64,000 bases of DNA from Nepenthes gracilis (GCA_033239525.1 BSYO01000019.1:9344592-9408591); one strand, 5' to 3'. Positions 11,281 to 22,667 are shown, numbered from the stretch's first letter. Notes: generated from the sequence alone by a model not told the origin. Made by a program: numbers and translations.

Positions 11281-12238
11281 ACAAATCAGAGTGACATAGG
11301 GTTGAATCTTAGTAGATCATGGCAATAAGGCCACTTTGCCACTTACAATACCCCATCGCATATTTAAGTCATCTACAAAGAATTCAACCCATTGCTCGAT
11401 CAAAATTATACTTCTAGGCAGCCCATGCGGTGCATCCGCTATGAGGGATTGGCCAACGACACATGCCCTTGGGGGCTGGGCTCCTACTGCGGGTCGGCAA
11501 ACGAGTGACGAGTGCATGCGTCGCTTTTGGGCTAGATTTTAATTTAGAGGTATTCAATCATAATCCAGCGTACGGTAACTTCGCGCCACTGGCTTTTCAA
11601 CCAAGCGTGAGGACCAATTGTGCGAATCAATGGTTCCTCTCGTACTAGGTTGAATTACCATCGTGACAGTGCCATCAGTAGGGTAAAACTAACCTGTCTC
11701 ACAGCGGCTTAAACCCAGCTCACATTCCCTAGTGGTGGGTGAACAATCCAATACTTAGTGAATTCTGTTTCACAATGATAGGAAGAGCCTACATCAAAGG
11801 ATCAAAAAGTAATGTCGCTATGAACGCTTGGCTGCCACAAGCTAGTTAACCATGTGGTAACTTTTCTGACACCTCTAGCTTTAAATTCCAAAGGTCTAAA
11901 GGATCATTAGGCCATGCTTTCACGGTTTGGTATTTGTACTAAAAATCAAAATCAAACGAGCTTTTACCCTTCTATTCCACATGAGATTTCTGTTCTCATT
12001 GAGCTCATCTTAGGACACCTATGTTATCTTTTAACAAATATGCCGCCCTAGCCAAACTACCCACCAGACAATGTTCTCCGCTCAGAATGGCACGCTGGGT
12101 GAGCCTTGGGTCCAAAAAGAGGGGCCTTGCCTTGCCTCCAACACACAAAGTAAGAAAAATAATGTTAAAAGCAGTGGTATTTCACTTTTGCCAGAGGGAT
12201 CCCACTTATCCTACACCTCTCAAGTTATTTCACAAAGT

Positions 12239-12275
<37 letters not shown>

Positions 12276-15200
12276 ACTAATTCTGCCAAGCCCTATCTTC
12301 TGATGGGAAGAAGGTGGTTTTTGGGTTGCCTTCTACTCTCCTAAAAATGAGAATGGCATTCCCAACTCATCTGTATTGAGACCTGGATGAATTAGTGGGA
12401 GGCCTTGATAGCTCTAAGTCATCCTCGAAGATGACGGACCGAATAGCTGAGGTTGTGAATCACAATCAGTTTTCCTCTCTGCAAGATGGAACATGGAAGC
12501 AAGCCAAATCCCGGAGATGGCAGAAATCTGCTTCCAAGATCTCTAAGGGCACCTCAGTCTCCATTGCCTAAATGGAGGTCTTGCAGCGCAAATCTCAACA
12601 CTAAATGTTGCTCTCCTCCTGAGGAGCTGTGCTGTGCTGGATTTTGACTGGCGGTGGAGCTGGCTGAGGCTCCTCTCTCTTGCATTCTGTGGTGTGCTAT
12701 GCTGGATACTGAAGATAGTTGCAGTTGGCTAGTAATCTGGCTTGTTATGCTGCTCTTGACAATAACAGCAAAGATGTTGATGGTTGATTTATGCTGTTGT
12801 TGGCAGCTGCAGATGGGTGTATGGCAGCTGGTGCAAGTGCCCACTACCATGCTAGTTGCTGGGCTTCAGCAAATGCTGATTTCTTGTTACTGATGCTGCA
12901 GGCCACCACTCTGGTTTGGATACAGTAAGGTCTCAGCTGCGGGATTCATTTATGATATTATGAGGAGCTGGGTCGGGTTTTTGCTCCACGTTGCTGTTGA
13001 AGGAGCAGATGATGTATTGGGTCTCAGCCTCTTTGTGGAACTGATCGAATTCCATGTGCAGATTCATGGTCCTCTGGATTCTGCATCTATGAAGACCATG
13101 GTCTTCACTGACCTTCATCCATATTCTCCTTTGCTGAGATGATGCAGAGGCTTCGGGTCTCTGCTTCCTTGTTACGTAATACTAATGGGCCCATGGTGTT
13201 TGTTGTGGATTCGGATGGGACATGGCTATTGGTTCCCTCTGGAGAAGGATAATTTCCTTGCCTGGTTTGGTGCTCCTGTTGCTGGTTATAGCCCTCCTCA
13301 GTATAAAGCATTGCTGGTGTGCTGTTGTTCCTGAACTAATGGAGCAGCTGCCGGATTAGCTGCTTCCTCCTTCGAATATGGAGCTGCGCTCCAGCGGGAG
13401 CTGATTCCTTGCGTTCCTGAGCTGATGAAGAATGGTTCTGCAAGCATCCTCCTGCTAGTCTGTACTGCGATGGATGGCATGGTTGCCATTCGATTTGCTG
13501 AGTTGCTTCAGTCGATTCAGGATTAGCTGATTATGAGTCTGTTCCTGTGTAATATTAGATAGATTTCATATTTTGTCATTTTCTATTGAACGTTGTCCTC
13601 CTAGAGGTTTTTTATGTATTATCTGATGTACCAGTTGCTCGGGTTATGCCCTAGCATTTTATGTTTTAACTTCAAGTCAAAATACTTGGAGATAAAATAT
13701 AGATTTTGTAACTTTTTTTTTCTCCCTTTAATCCGAAATACTTACCAAAAAAAAATTTTGCCAAGCCCGTTCCCTTGGCTATGGTTTCACTTGATAGTTG
13801 ACAAGGATAGTGGAAATCTCCTTAATCCATTCATGCGTGTCACTAATTAGATGATGAGGCATTTGACTACCTTAATAGAGTCATAGTTACTCCCACCGTT
13901 TACCGACGCTTGGTTGAGTTTCTTCACTTTAACATTTAGAGCATTGGGTAGAAATCACATTGTGTTAGCATCCTCAAGGACCATCGCAATGCTTTGTTTT
14001 AATTAAACAGTCATATTCCCCTTGTCCATACCAGCTCTATGTTGGCTATTTGACGCCAAGGGAAAGCCCCTGAGGGAGCCATTCCCAGTCCGTCCCCGGT
14101 TGGCTCATGGCAACCGCTCTCGTTGAGGATGCAGCTTGAGCTATCCACCAATAGCCAACGAGTTTGGGACTGGGACCCCCGTTCCCAACCCTATAAGCCA
14201 ATCCTTTTCCCGATGTTACGGATTCGTTTTGTTGACTTTCCTTGCCTACATTGTTCCATCGACCACTGGTTGTTCACATTGGAGACCTGATGCGTATATG
14301 AGTACGATCGAGCGTGTTCGGCACTCGATCCTCAAGATTTTCAAGGGCTGCTAGAGGTGCACCAGATACCGCGTGACGTGTAGTGCTCTTCCAGTCATTG
14401 GTCCCTACCTCCGGCTGAGCCATTTCCAGGATGAGCAGCCTGTTAAACATAAAAGATAACTTTTCCTGAGGCTCCCACTAACATCTTTGGACTTCCTAAT
14501 GTCCTTGTTCAAGAATTTTAACTTGATTCCCTTTTAAAGCTCATGCTGGCGCACTCTCAGACAGGCTTCCTCTGTCTCTTAGGATCGACTAACCCATATG
14601 CAAGTGCCGTTCACAAGGTACCTTTCCCCTATTTGGCCTTCAAAGTTCTCATTTGAATATTTGCTACTACCACCAAGATTTTCACCGATGGCTGCTCTGC
14701 CATGGCTCACGCCACAGGATTTCCAGCGACCACCACACCCTCCTACTCATCGGGTCCTCGCACTTGCCCTGACAGCCGTGTGTAGGTTGCACGCTTAAGT
14801 GCATCCATTTTCGGGGCTAGTTGATTCGGCAGGTAAGTTGTTACACACTCCTTAGTGGATTTCTACTTCTATGACCACTGTTTTGCTATCATAATCGACC
14901 AACACCCTTTATGGGATCTAGGTTAGTTTGCAATCCGGCACTGTAACCCGGCTTCCGGTTCATCTTGCATCGCCAATTCTACTTACCAAAAATGTCCTAG
15001 TTGGAGCTCTCGATTTCGTGTTGTAGCACAACAAAGCAGTCATGCCGTCATACCTATTTAAAGTTTGAGAATAGGTCGAGGGCATTATTCTCCTGATGCC
15101 TCTAATCATTAGCTTTACCCGATGGAACTCATTCCAACTCCAGCTTTCCTGAGGGAAACTTCGGAGAGAACCAGCTACTAAACAGTTTGATTAGTCTTTG

Positions 15201-16121
15201 ACCCCTATATCTAAGTAAAATGAAAAATTTGCACATCAGTATCACTTCAGGCCTCCACTAGAGTTTCCTCTTGCTTCACCCTACTCAGGCATAGTTCATT
15301 ACCTTTTAGGTCCCGACAGGTGTGCTCTCACTTGGACCTTTCTCAGAAGATCAAGTTTGGTTGGTGGTGTGGCAAGCGAGGGGATCCCGCCAATCAGCTT
15401 CCTCGTGCCATATGGGTTCACTCGCCTGTTGACTTGCACACATGTCAAACTCCTTGGTAAGTGTTTCAAGACGGGCAGAATGGGGGGCCCATAGGTTGAC
15501 GGTCAAAGCGTGCAGGTGCCAAGCATGCCGTGACGGCACACGCTGCCTTCCATGATCACTGGGACGATGCTCCTGAGCTCATCTACGACTCAGGTTTTCA
15601 CCATCCTATCAATCTGCGCCAATCCATGCCTCGAGTCGATCAGCGGGCCAACTAATGACCATTTCACATCTGACCGGGGTGCATCGTGGGCCCCATCCAC
15701 TTCCCTTATTTCAATTTTAAGCACTCTTTGACTCTTGATTAAAAGTACTTTTCATTTTTCCCTTGCAGTACTTGTTCACTATCAGTCTCTCATCGTTATT
15801 TAGCCTTGGATGGAATTTACCACCCACTTGGGGTTGCATTCCCAAACAACACGACTTGTCGACAGTGCCTTATGGTGTGACAGGGTCTGGGCACGATGGG
15901 ACTCTCACCCTCTCTGGCGCCCCTTTCCAAGGGACTTGGGCTTGGTCCGTCATGGTAGATGCTTCTCCAGACTATAATTCAGATGACAGAGCCACACGAT
16001 TCCATAGCGGGGCACTTCTCGGTTCTCTTGCCATTACTGGGGGAATTTTTGTAAGTTTCTTTTCCTTCGCTTATTGATATGCTTAAACTCAGTGAGTAGC
16101 CTCGCTTGACTTGGGGTCACT
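11281..16121 (-). pseudogene. 25S rRNA pseudogene, near full length, interrupted by a LINE
   Basis: The minus strand matches plant 25S rRNA from its 5' end at about 16121 to its 3' end at about 11281. Readable landmarks on the plus strand are the reverse complement of the 25S start (TTATTGATATGCTTAAACTC, 16071-16090), CATCGACCACTGGTTGTTCA (14258-14277), GGGGCTAGTTGATTCGGCAG near 14812, and CTTTGCCACTTACAATACCC near 11333. With the LINE at 12294-13755 and one 13-bp duplication removed, the length is about 3,366 nt, close to a normal plant 25S. Transitions are frequent and concentrated at former CpG sites, as in a methylated, unselected copy. It would not give a functional rRNA. Confidence 0.92.
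12294..13755 (+). mobile_element. LINE (ORF1 end plus 3' region, no ORF2) inside 25S rDNA
   Basis: A 1,462-bp insertion is flanked by TTCTGCCAAGCCC (12281-12293) and TTTTGCCAAGCCC (13756-13768). In uninterrupted 25S these sequences are one site. The insert starts inside an ORF1: around 12484-12560 the frame reads DGTWKQAKSRR followed by a basic ASKISKG tail, matching the ORF1 end at 25020-25110. About 1.2 kb of TGCTG-rich non-coding sequence follows, then the hairpin (CAAGT/ACTTG, 13673-13688) and CTTACC-poly(A). No reverse-transcriptase ORF lies between ORF1 and the tail. It is 5'-truncated. Confidence 0.85.
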
Positions 16122-16347
16122 GCGTTGTGCCCTATGGATGGCGCGGCAGGGTTATGCGAGCTTCACGGGTGACATGCTGAGTGCGACGCGATGCAACCTT
16201 GGCCTTTTCCTTGTTGACCACCGAACGTCATGGCAAAATCGCTGAACTTTGATTTTAGGCCAACCACACAACAACACACAGGAGGCCACTCTTCGCTCAA
16301 ACCTAGCATGCAGAGACACAATGGCTTGGTTGGGGCAATGCCATTCA
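16122..16347 (-). other. ITS2 of rDNA relic
   Basis: The 226 bp between the 25S 5' end and the 5.8S 3' end are placed by those flanks and by a length typical of plant ITS2. It is transition-rich like its neighbours. Because ITS2 evolves fast, it could help identify the host lineage. Confidence 0.75.
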
Positions 16348-16505
16348 TGATGCCCAAATAGACGTGCCCATAGCCAAGAGGCTTCCGGTGCAACTTGCGT
16401 TCAAAGACTTGATGGTTCATGGGATCCTACAATTCACACCAAGTATTGCATTTCGCTATGTTCTTCATCAATGTGAGAGCCAACATATCCATTGTCGAGT
16501 TTCAT
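16348..16505 (-). pseudogene. 5.8S rRNA pseudogene
   Basis: The plus strand carries the reverse complement of 5.8S rRNA. GCAACTTGCGTTCAAAGACT lies near 16390, followed by AATTCACACCAAGTATTGCA and TTCGCTATGTTCTTCATCAA. The length of about 158 nt is normal. Most expected CpG dinucleotides read TG or CA, so this is a decayed copy. It lies in the expected order between ITS2 and ITS1. Confidence 0.9.
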
Positions 16506-16708
16506 TTAGATATACAGGTTGCCACGTCACTCACCAGGCATCTGGTGGCAAGACAATGGATGCAATGTTACTGTTCCCGGGCGCAATCTGCATCGGGGTT
16601 CATTCTTGTGCCAAGCCTAACCCGGCATACCCATTGCTGCTCCTAGAGCAGACTATAAGGTACAGGCTTGGTCGGTAGTTGGGGCGCCGCACCACCTTGG
16701 GCGCTACA
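16506..16708 (-). other. ITS1 fragment of rDNA relic
   Basis: About 203 bp lie upstream (minus sense) of 5.8S, GC-richer than the retrotransposon next to it. It stops where a family B LTR begins with TGTAACGACC at 16709. The LTR insertion or a later deletion removed the rest of ITS1 and the 18S gene. Confidence 0.7.
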
Positions 16709-16792
16709 TGTAACGACCTAGCTTCTGAAGCATGAAAAGTCCCAGTCATCAAGTCAAAATAATCAAAGGATCGAGGAAAAACTAAAGTTATC

Positions 16793-17275
16793 CGGTCAAC
16801 GCAGTTGACCAAAAATGTAATAAGAAGTTCCGAACCGGCCTTAGAGCATTAAAATCGGAGTGCATTGTGTGAAGTGAGGCCGAAGTGGCCTTGAAGACCG
16901 GAGTATCTTTGTGTGTTGGTAAAGCCGGAGTAGAATTATGGGTGCAAGGAGAATAAAATCCGAAGTTGATGAGAAGGTAATGGAATGAGTGAATAATAAG
17001 AAGTTGACCGAAATTGGAGATGTTGACCAGATTTGAAGGAGGTGGCTGGATTTGAGGGTATTACGTTGACCGGCTTTAAGTAGGAAAGTTGACCGGATTT
17101 GAAAATGTTGACCGGACTTAAGGAGGTTGATCGAATTTTAAAGAAGTAGACCGGATTTGAAGAGTTGACCGGATTTGAAGTTTTAACCGAATTTGAATAA
17201 AGGTTGATCGGAATTTGTGATGATAACCAACGCTGGCCAGAAAATTTACCAAAAAGTTGACCAGCAACTAAAGAC
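16793..17275 (+). promoter_or_regulatory. W-box (TTGACC) cluster in family B U3
   Basis: Around ten TTGACCGG or near variants (TTGACCAG, TTGATCGG, TTAACCG) occur, starting with an inverted pair GGTCAAC-GCA-GTTGACC at about 16795-16810. All lie upstream of the TATA box at 17453. TTGAC(C/T) is the known core of WRKY transcription-factor sites. The minus-strand copies at 51490-52010 and 58030-58560 repeat the arrangement. Confidence 0.55.
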
Positions 17276-17452
17276 AAAGGCAACTAGTTAGAATCCAACT
17301 AGTGCTCGACCAAATGAGGTAGGTAAACTACCTCATCACACCCTGGGTAGAAGTACTGAGGTAAGTAAACTAACCTGCTACTTCCACCAAATCACTGAAG
17401 GCAAGTACCGAGTAGGTAACTTACCTCAACTTACCCCACCTACTCTCTCCTC

Positions 17453-17461
17453 TTTATATAC
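17453..17461 (+). promoter_or_regulatory. TATA box of family B LTR
   Basis: TTTATATAC follows a CT-rich stretch. It is conserved in the other two copies as TATATAAA on the minus strand (51296-51303 and 57832-57839). It marks the U3/R boundary roughly 30 bp downstream. Confidence 0.6.
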
Positions 17462-17799
17462 CGGGCTCAGGTTGGGAGATGAGTGTGAGTTTCTGGCACG
17501 AAGGAAGAATAAGGAGCGAAGGAGGGAAGACCCTTGAGGCAGCTAGAGTGGGTAGCCAGGCAAGTGTGCTTCGGACACTGCTTTTAAATTCATGCTTTAA
17601 GAATATTGCAAGTGTACTTCGGACGCTGCTTTTAAATTCATGCTTTAAGAATATTGCAAGTTACTTCGGACGCTGCGTTTAAGTTCATGCTTTAAGAATA
17701 TTGCAAGTGTACTCTATTTGAAGTTCATGCTTTACCGCACGTGTACTCTGTTTTAAAGTTCCTGCTTTCTGCATTGTAAAATGAACTTGGCCACATGAA

Positions 17800-18644
17800 A
17801 ATTAAACTCGGTTCCTTAATTTGAAAATGAGCTCCGACTTTATATAATAAAAAGAACTGCGGCCTTAATTTAAAATGAACTTCGGCCTTAATGTAAAATG
17901 AACACTGGCTTTAAAATGAACTCCGGCCTTAATGTAAAATGAACTCCGGCTTTAAATTGAACTCCGGCTTTTTGATCTCTGACCTTTGAGAAAATAAGCT
18001 CCGTCCTCTAAGAAAAAAAGAACTTCATCCTTTTGTTAGAAAAAAAACTCCAGCTTTTAAGTTAGTTCACTCCGGCCTTTATGAAAGAATGAACTCTGGC
18101 TTTTAAGCTTTCACACTCCGGCCTTTATGAAAGAATGAACTCCGGCTTTTAAGCTTTCGCACTCCGTCCTTTATGAAAGAAAGAACACCAGCTTTTAAGT
18201 TAGTTCACTCCTGCCTTTATGAAAGAATGAACTCCAGCTTTTAAGCTTTCGCACGCCGGCCTTTATGAAAGAATGAACTCTGGCTTTTAAGCTTCGCACT
18301 CCGGCCTTTATGAAAGAATGAACTCTGGCTTTTAAGCTTTTGCACTCCGTCCTTTATGAAAGAAAGAACACCGGCTTTTAAGTTAGTTCACTCCGGCCTT
18401 TATGAAAGAATGAACTCCGGCTTTTAAAGGAAATGCACTTCCGGTTTTTAATAAGGAAATGCACTTTGTTTTTAAGAAGGAAATGCACTCCGTTTTTAAG
18501 AAGGAAATGCACTCCGTTTTTAAGAAGGAATTGCACTCCGTTTTTAAGAAGGAATTGCAATCCGGTTTTAAAGGAATGTCACTCCGGTTTTTAAGAAGGA
18601 ATTTGCATCCCGATTTTTAAAGGAAAAGCACTCCGTCCTTTGAG
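17800..18644 (+). repeat. CTCCGG-type short tandem array in family B R/U5
   Basis: Dense repeats of a motif like GAACTCCGGCTTTTAAG. Between 18060 and 18420 they form ~46-bp dimers (AACTCCGGCTTTTAAGCTTT then GCACTCCGGCCTTTATGAAA). From 18445 to 18560 about five near-identical 24-bp units carry GAAATGCACTCCGTTTTTAA. The array lies downstream of the TATA box, so it would be transcribed. The 24-bp period gives artefactual octapeptide ORFs. Confidence 0.8.
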
Positions 18645-21600
18645 TCGGCTAAGACCACATCAATCGCAACACAAATCTTCCCAAAGAGCTGCACATCGGC
18701 CAAAAGCAGCTTTCAACCTCGGAAGACATCTCACGCCATTTACACCACCAAACCGGCAAAAAGGCAAAAAAAACCAGACGGTCCACATCAGCAAGAGATC
18801 AACCCAACATCAACACCAAACCGGGTAAAGAAACGATTGGAATCCAAACCGGGAGCAAGTGAGGGGAGAACTGGAATGCTCAATACAGCAAGCAGGCCTC
18901 ACACAAAGACACCACAGATTCTAGCAGCATCAGCAACCTGTATGGAACATCACAACGCTGCCACCTCAAGAGCTTTATACCCCATGCCAACAGGTATGCA
19001 ATATTTCCAGAAAACTATCAGAGATGGCACCTGCAGCAAGGCTTCACAGAACCTCCATCTACAGGGTCACCTGTTTATCTTCAGCATTGAAGCATGTAAT
19101 TGCTAGCATCCAGCTATTCTGCATCTTCACAGGCAGCATATCCACCAACCTCAGAAGCAGCAAGACTTTTACTGAAGCAGCTTCCATCAAACCTGATGCC
19201 AACTTTTCCAGCTCAGCAAGGCCAAACCGGCGTCAAGCCTAAATCGGCATTTGGCCTGCCATATTAGCAGAGGCAAACCGGCCACAGAGCCACTTCGACC
19301 TCAATACCAAATCGGCATCCTCAAATCCAATTCGACAAATGGTCAGTAACGCGAAACCTGCAAAGAGATCGGCAATTAAAATCGGCCTCAAGACTGCACT
19401 TGAAATCAGCCACTCAACAGAAGCTGATACTTTAGGCAAATGCAGATCAGCCACAATTTGCATTACACACAAGAATCCAAAATCGCCGAAACACTGCAAG
19501 GGCAAGAGCATAGAGTAATAACACCAAAAACCAGCCCGCAAAGATCCGAGTTAATCGCATCGGATCGGCAGACCACCACCGCAAAGAAATACTCCATGCC
19601 ATATACAAAATGCATCTCAGTCCAAGATACAAGACCACAAAGCTACCAGCTCAGGGACCAACTGAACAACAACATATTCTAATATAGATTTCCACAAGCA
19701 GCAAGGCTCTAATCAAATATGCAAAGTCCACCAGCATCTGTTCCATTGGCAACCGCAATATCTATGGTATAAAGATGCAAACCGAGCCTCAAAAGAGAGC
19801 AGGGGTGATAAAACCAGCTTCTGGTTCAGTAGCATACATGCATTAGCTGGGTCCATAGAAATGGCACAGCATTACTTCAGCTGCAACCGGTCCAGCAGTA
19901 GAAGCACCAGCCAATGCAGCTAACCATCAGCATATGCAAAGGAGGGAGCTAACAGAAATTTTGGAGGCCCAACACAAGGCCATCCAGATCGCTGAAATGA
20001 CCTGATGGAAAAATTGAATTCCACTTCAGCAAGACTTTAAGAGCATCTAATAGAAACACCTTCCTATCAGGAGATAAGGATTCTATGTGGGGCTTAGAGG
20101 AAGTGGCACACACTAATAAACGGAGGCCTTCAAAATAAGTACTCGGGGGACACTTCATATAATCCTCTGCCAATGGGAAAGAAGATCTGAAGATATTCTT
20201 TGTATCTTCGGACACATCAGACCAACATGAATCAATGAAATCGAACAAAACACCGCGTTGGTCCTTGGTGACGGAGTTGAAGAAAGATTGAGAATCATTC
20301 TCTCCAAGTAAGCATCGGAGGGCATAATGCATAGGGTCATTGGCTATAACCTCAGCAGTCCATTCCTCAGAAGACTGAGAATTAACATCATCATTCTCAG
20401 CTGCTAGATTTTCATCGGCAATAAATCCGGGCACCACAACAGGGGACGCAATAGGGATAGTTGAATTGGAAGGGGGATATCTAGCATCCACAGTTGAGTC
20501 AGGACAATTAACTAGAGGGCAAGACTGGTCTTTATGCTGAACCTGAAGAGGTAGATCAGGACCATCAAAACCAGAAGGAGAAACAGGGGAAGGGGTCTCC
20601 CCCAAATCATCAGCATAAGACTTCTCGTCCAAATTGCAACCAGAGCTCACAAATGTAGCAACATCTGCACAGGACGAAGGCTTTGGACGCCAAACAGCAC
20701 TCATCCTTGGAGGCTTACCAGCATTGGGACGTGGCTTCTTAGCCTTACAATTAACATGGCCACGCAGAAGACACGAACCACATTTAGTCGGCTTCCAAGA
20801 ATATTCTATATCCACCACTACAATGGAATTAGATGATTGCAGATTAATTGTAGGGGGCAGAGCTGCATTCGCAGCAACCTCAATACATATCCGGGCTACA
20901 TCCAGCCTCTCCATTTTAGCTGTACTGGGACAAAGGAGAAGTGGCTTACCAATTGAACTGGCAATCCAACCCAGTCCCAAAGGAGACTAGAATTCAACCG
21001 GCACATTGAAAAGCTTGATCCAAATAGGGCAGGAATCGGGCAAATCCTTGACCAATTTCATACCAGGAATAAAACGTTTTAGACATAGGGCTTGACCTGC
21101 GAGCATCCAAGGCCCAGCCCTCAGACACTGCTCCATTTTAATCGAAGAAGAAAACCGAAAGAAGAAGAAACCATCTCCATTAGACGCGACGTGCTCAAGT
21201 CCAAATCGAGACCATAGACGATGGGCAATGGTGGAAATCGCCCGAAAATGGGGAGGAGAGTCGAAGAAGAATCCCACTAAAGAAGAGCCCCAAATACGTT
21301 TACCTTCATCAACAACCTCAGGGGGAGGAGAAATACAGGTAGCGTCGCCATCCACATCCAGTGGAGGAAAATATTTCAGAGAAGGGGATGGGGAACGCCT
21401 GCCATTACGGACAATATCTGACCAGGATGAGCGGTTCTCTGTCGACAAAATCAAGTGACCGGAAGCACCGTTCTTAGCAAGAGAAGACGGAGAACCAAGA
21501 GAGGAGGCATCAGATTTCAGAAGGGGATCCGAAGCGGACGCCGACTTCTGGGGGGAGCCAAGAAGAGGGCCCAGGAGACCGGCCATGGCCGGCTCCTACG

Positions 21601-21675
21601 TCGCCTGAGCCGAGGAGAACACCGGAGAAAATCAAACAAAGTTTGAAAATTTTAGAGAGAAGCGGGAGCTTCTCT
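18645..21675 (-). mobile_element. ORF1-only LINE (5' end present, 3' end missing)
   Basis: On the minus strand the element begins near 21675 with GAGAGAGAAGCTCCC and carries ORF1 (21586-19949). It continues as about 1.3 kb of TGCTG-rich non-coding sequence to 18645, where it meets a family B LTR without reaching its tail. The 5' leader resembles that of the plus-strand copy at 29362. Both place the start codon in the palindrome GCCGGCCATGGCCGG. No ORF2 start (as seen at 22444) follows ORF1. The element sits inside, or next to, the ORF2 fragment at 21676-22667. Confidence 0.7.
19949..21586 (-). pseudogene. LINE ORF1 protein (DUF4283, zinc knuckle, C-terminal domain)
   Basis: The frame of 546 codons is open except for one amber codon at 20989-20987, where related copies have Trp (PxExW). 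Residues ~1-65 are Ser/Pro-rich and include WSDIV. Residues ~70-220 are DUF4283-like (GSSLVGFFFDSPP, GFFFFRFSS, AGPWMLAGQALCLKRF, WIKLFNVPVEF). The zinc knuckle at about 268-279 is shortened to C-X2-C-X4-H-X2-C. After an acidic linker comes a ~120-residue C-terminal domain with NDPM, WSDV and SSKPHIESLSPD, ending SDLDGLVLGL. That domain recurs at 24421 and 25202. Plant LINE ORF1 proteins are thought to bind element RNA. The single nonsense change makes this the best-preserved ORF1 here. Confidence 0.8.
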
Positions 21676-22667
21676 CTCTATCGTTTGCCCTCTTTTCAAC
21701 TATCGAAACCCATCCATTCTTCCTTATCGACCTGTCAGTAGGAAGAAGGATGCAAGAGGAGTGGTCCGAAAGTCTTGCGGGAGGGAAAAGGCCTTTAGCC
21801 CTTCTGAAATGATCGAACCACTGCCCATTTGCGACGACTCTATCTAAATTCCTGAAAATTTGGATAGAGGGATCGCGGCCATCATTCCAAGTGTAGTGCA
21901 ACCCTTCATGGAAGGCATCTTCAAGATCACAATCCCTGAGGCATTTGTCAAGGTCTATGGAGCTTTTGTAATGCCAGATATCTCCAAGGGCCTCGGACGG
22001 TGATTTGATAGCATTGAAATCGCCAAGCACAGCCCAAGGGAGGTCACCAGAGAGATTGACATTCTTTCTAAGGCTCTCCCAAAGGAGCCTACGAAGGCTT
22101 TCTGAGTTAGCACCATAAATAAAAGACGGGAGGCAGCGGACATTTTCCCCGGGTACCAAAACTTCGGTGTGAATAACTTGGTCCTCCGTTGAGAGAATTT
22201 TTACCGCCACACTAAGGGGGTCCCAACCAACCCAAATCCTACCAAGGGAGGAGTCTGAGTAATTCATGGACCAATGCCATTGAGGTCTAATCCTATCAGA
22301 GATGGAAACTGAATTCTTCTCTACTACTTTAGTTTTGACCAGCCCAACGATACTGTAACCGTGGGAGCTGATAAGGTTACTGACTTCGTGGGCTTTAACA
22401 ATCCCGTTAAGTCCCCTCACATTCCAACAGACAATGTTAATCATTGGTTGGGGGAGACAGGGTCGAAGAATTTTTAGGCCCCTCGGATCTTTTATGCTTT
22501 CTTGCGGTATTTCGACTCCTACTTCTGTCAATTTTGGTGATAGGGTCAGATCCTGACACATGAGAAGATGGAGAGCCAGAAGGAGGTCAGGAATTCATGA
22601 GAGGATTTGGAGGGGTGTTAACCTCAGGGGTGGAGGTCTTAAATAGCGAGTGGAGGTCTCCATTCAA
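21676..22667 (-). mobile_element. Autonomous-type LINE fragment (ORF1 end, ORF2 start)
   Basis: On the minus strand, an ORF1 basic tail (SRSRNTARKHKRSEG) ends at TAA 22439-22437. ORF2 starts at the ATG at 22444, an 8-nt overlap. The endonuclease domain then runs to about 21680. There the 5' leader of another LINE begins, and at 22668 the poly(T) of a third LINE begins. It is the only sequence in the window with ORF2 coding. Confidence 0.75.
21685..22444 (-). pseudogene. LINE ORF2 endonuclease domain, truncated
   Basis: The APE-type endonuclease of a plant L1 ORF2 would nick target DNA to start reverse transcription. Visible motifs are MINIVCWNVRGLNG at the N-terminus, GLVKTKV, AVLGDFNAI, YTWNDG, NLDRVVANGQW and RLSDHSSCIL. 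The usual ETK glutamate of the second motif reads Lys (VKTK), a G-to-A change that should remove a catalytic residue. About 253 codons remain; the reverse transcriptase is absent. The start at 22444 is chosen because MINIVCWN is the canonical ORF2 start and overlaps the ORF1 stop. Confidence 0.85.

Larger units (their letters stand above)
16709..18644 (+). mobile_element. LTR 5' part, family B
   Basis: It starts TGTAACGACCTAGCTTCTGA, the reverse complement of the LTR ends at 52087 and 58633. In order it carries W-box repeats (16793-17275), a TATA box (17453-17461) and CTCCGG-type arrays (about 17800-18644). It stops at about 18644, where LINE sequence begins without a poly(A) or LTR terminus. 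The 3' third, with the hairpin module, is therefore missing. It has no coding capacity. Confidence 0.75.

Noticed and set aside
12294..13755. R2-type site-specific rDNA retrotransposon
   Set aside because: The insert has a LINE L1-type ORF1 end, a 13-bp ordinary target duplication and poly(A), and matches dispersed copies elsewhere in the window.
11317..16812. ORFs of 60-107 codons across this stretch
   Set aside because: They overlap antisense or sense 25S, 5.8S and ITS sequence, or LINE 3' sequence, and are chance ORFs.
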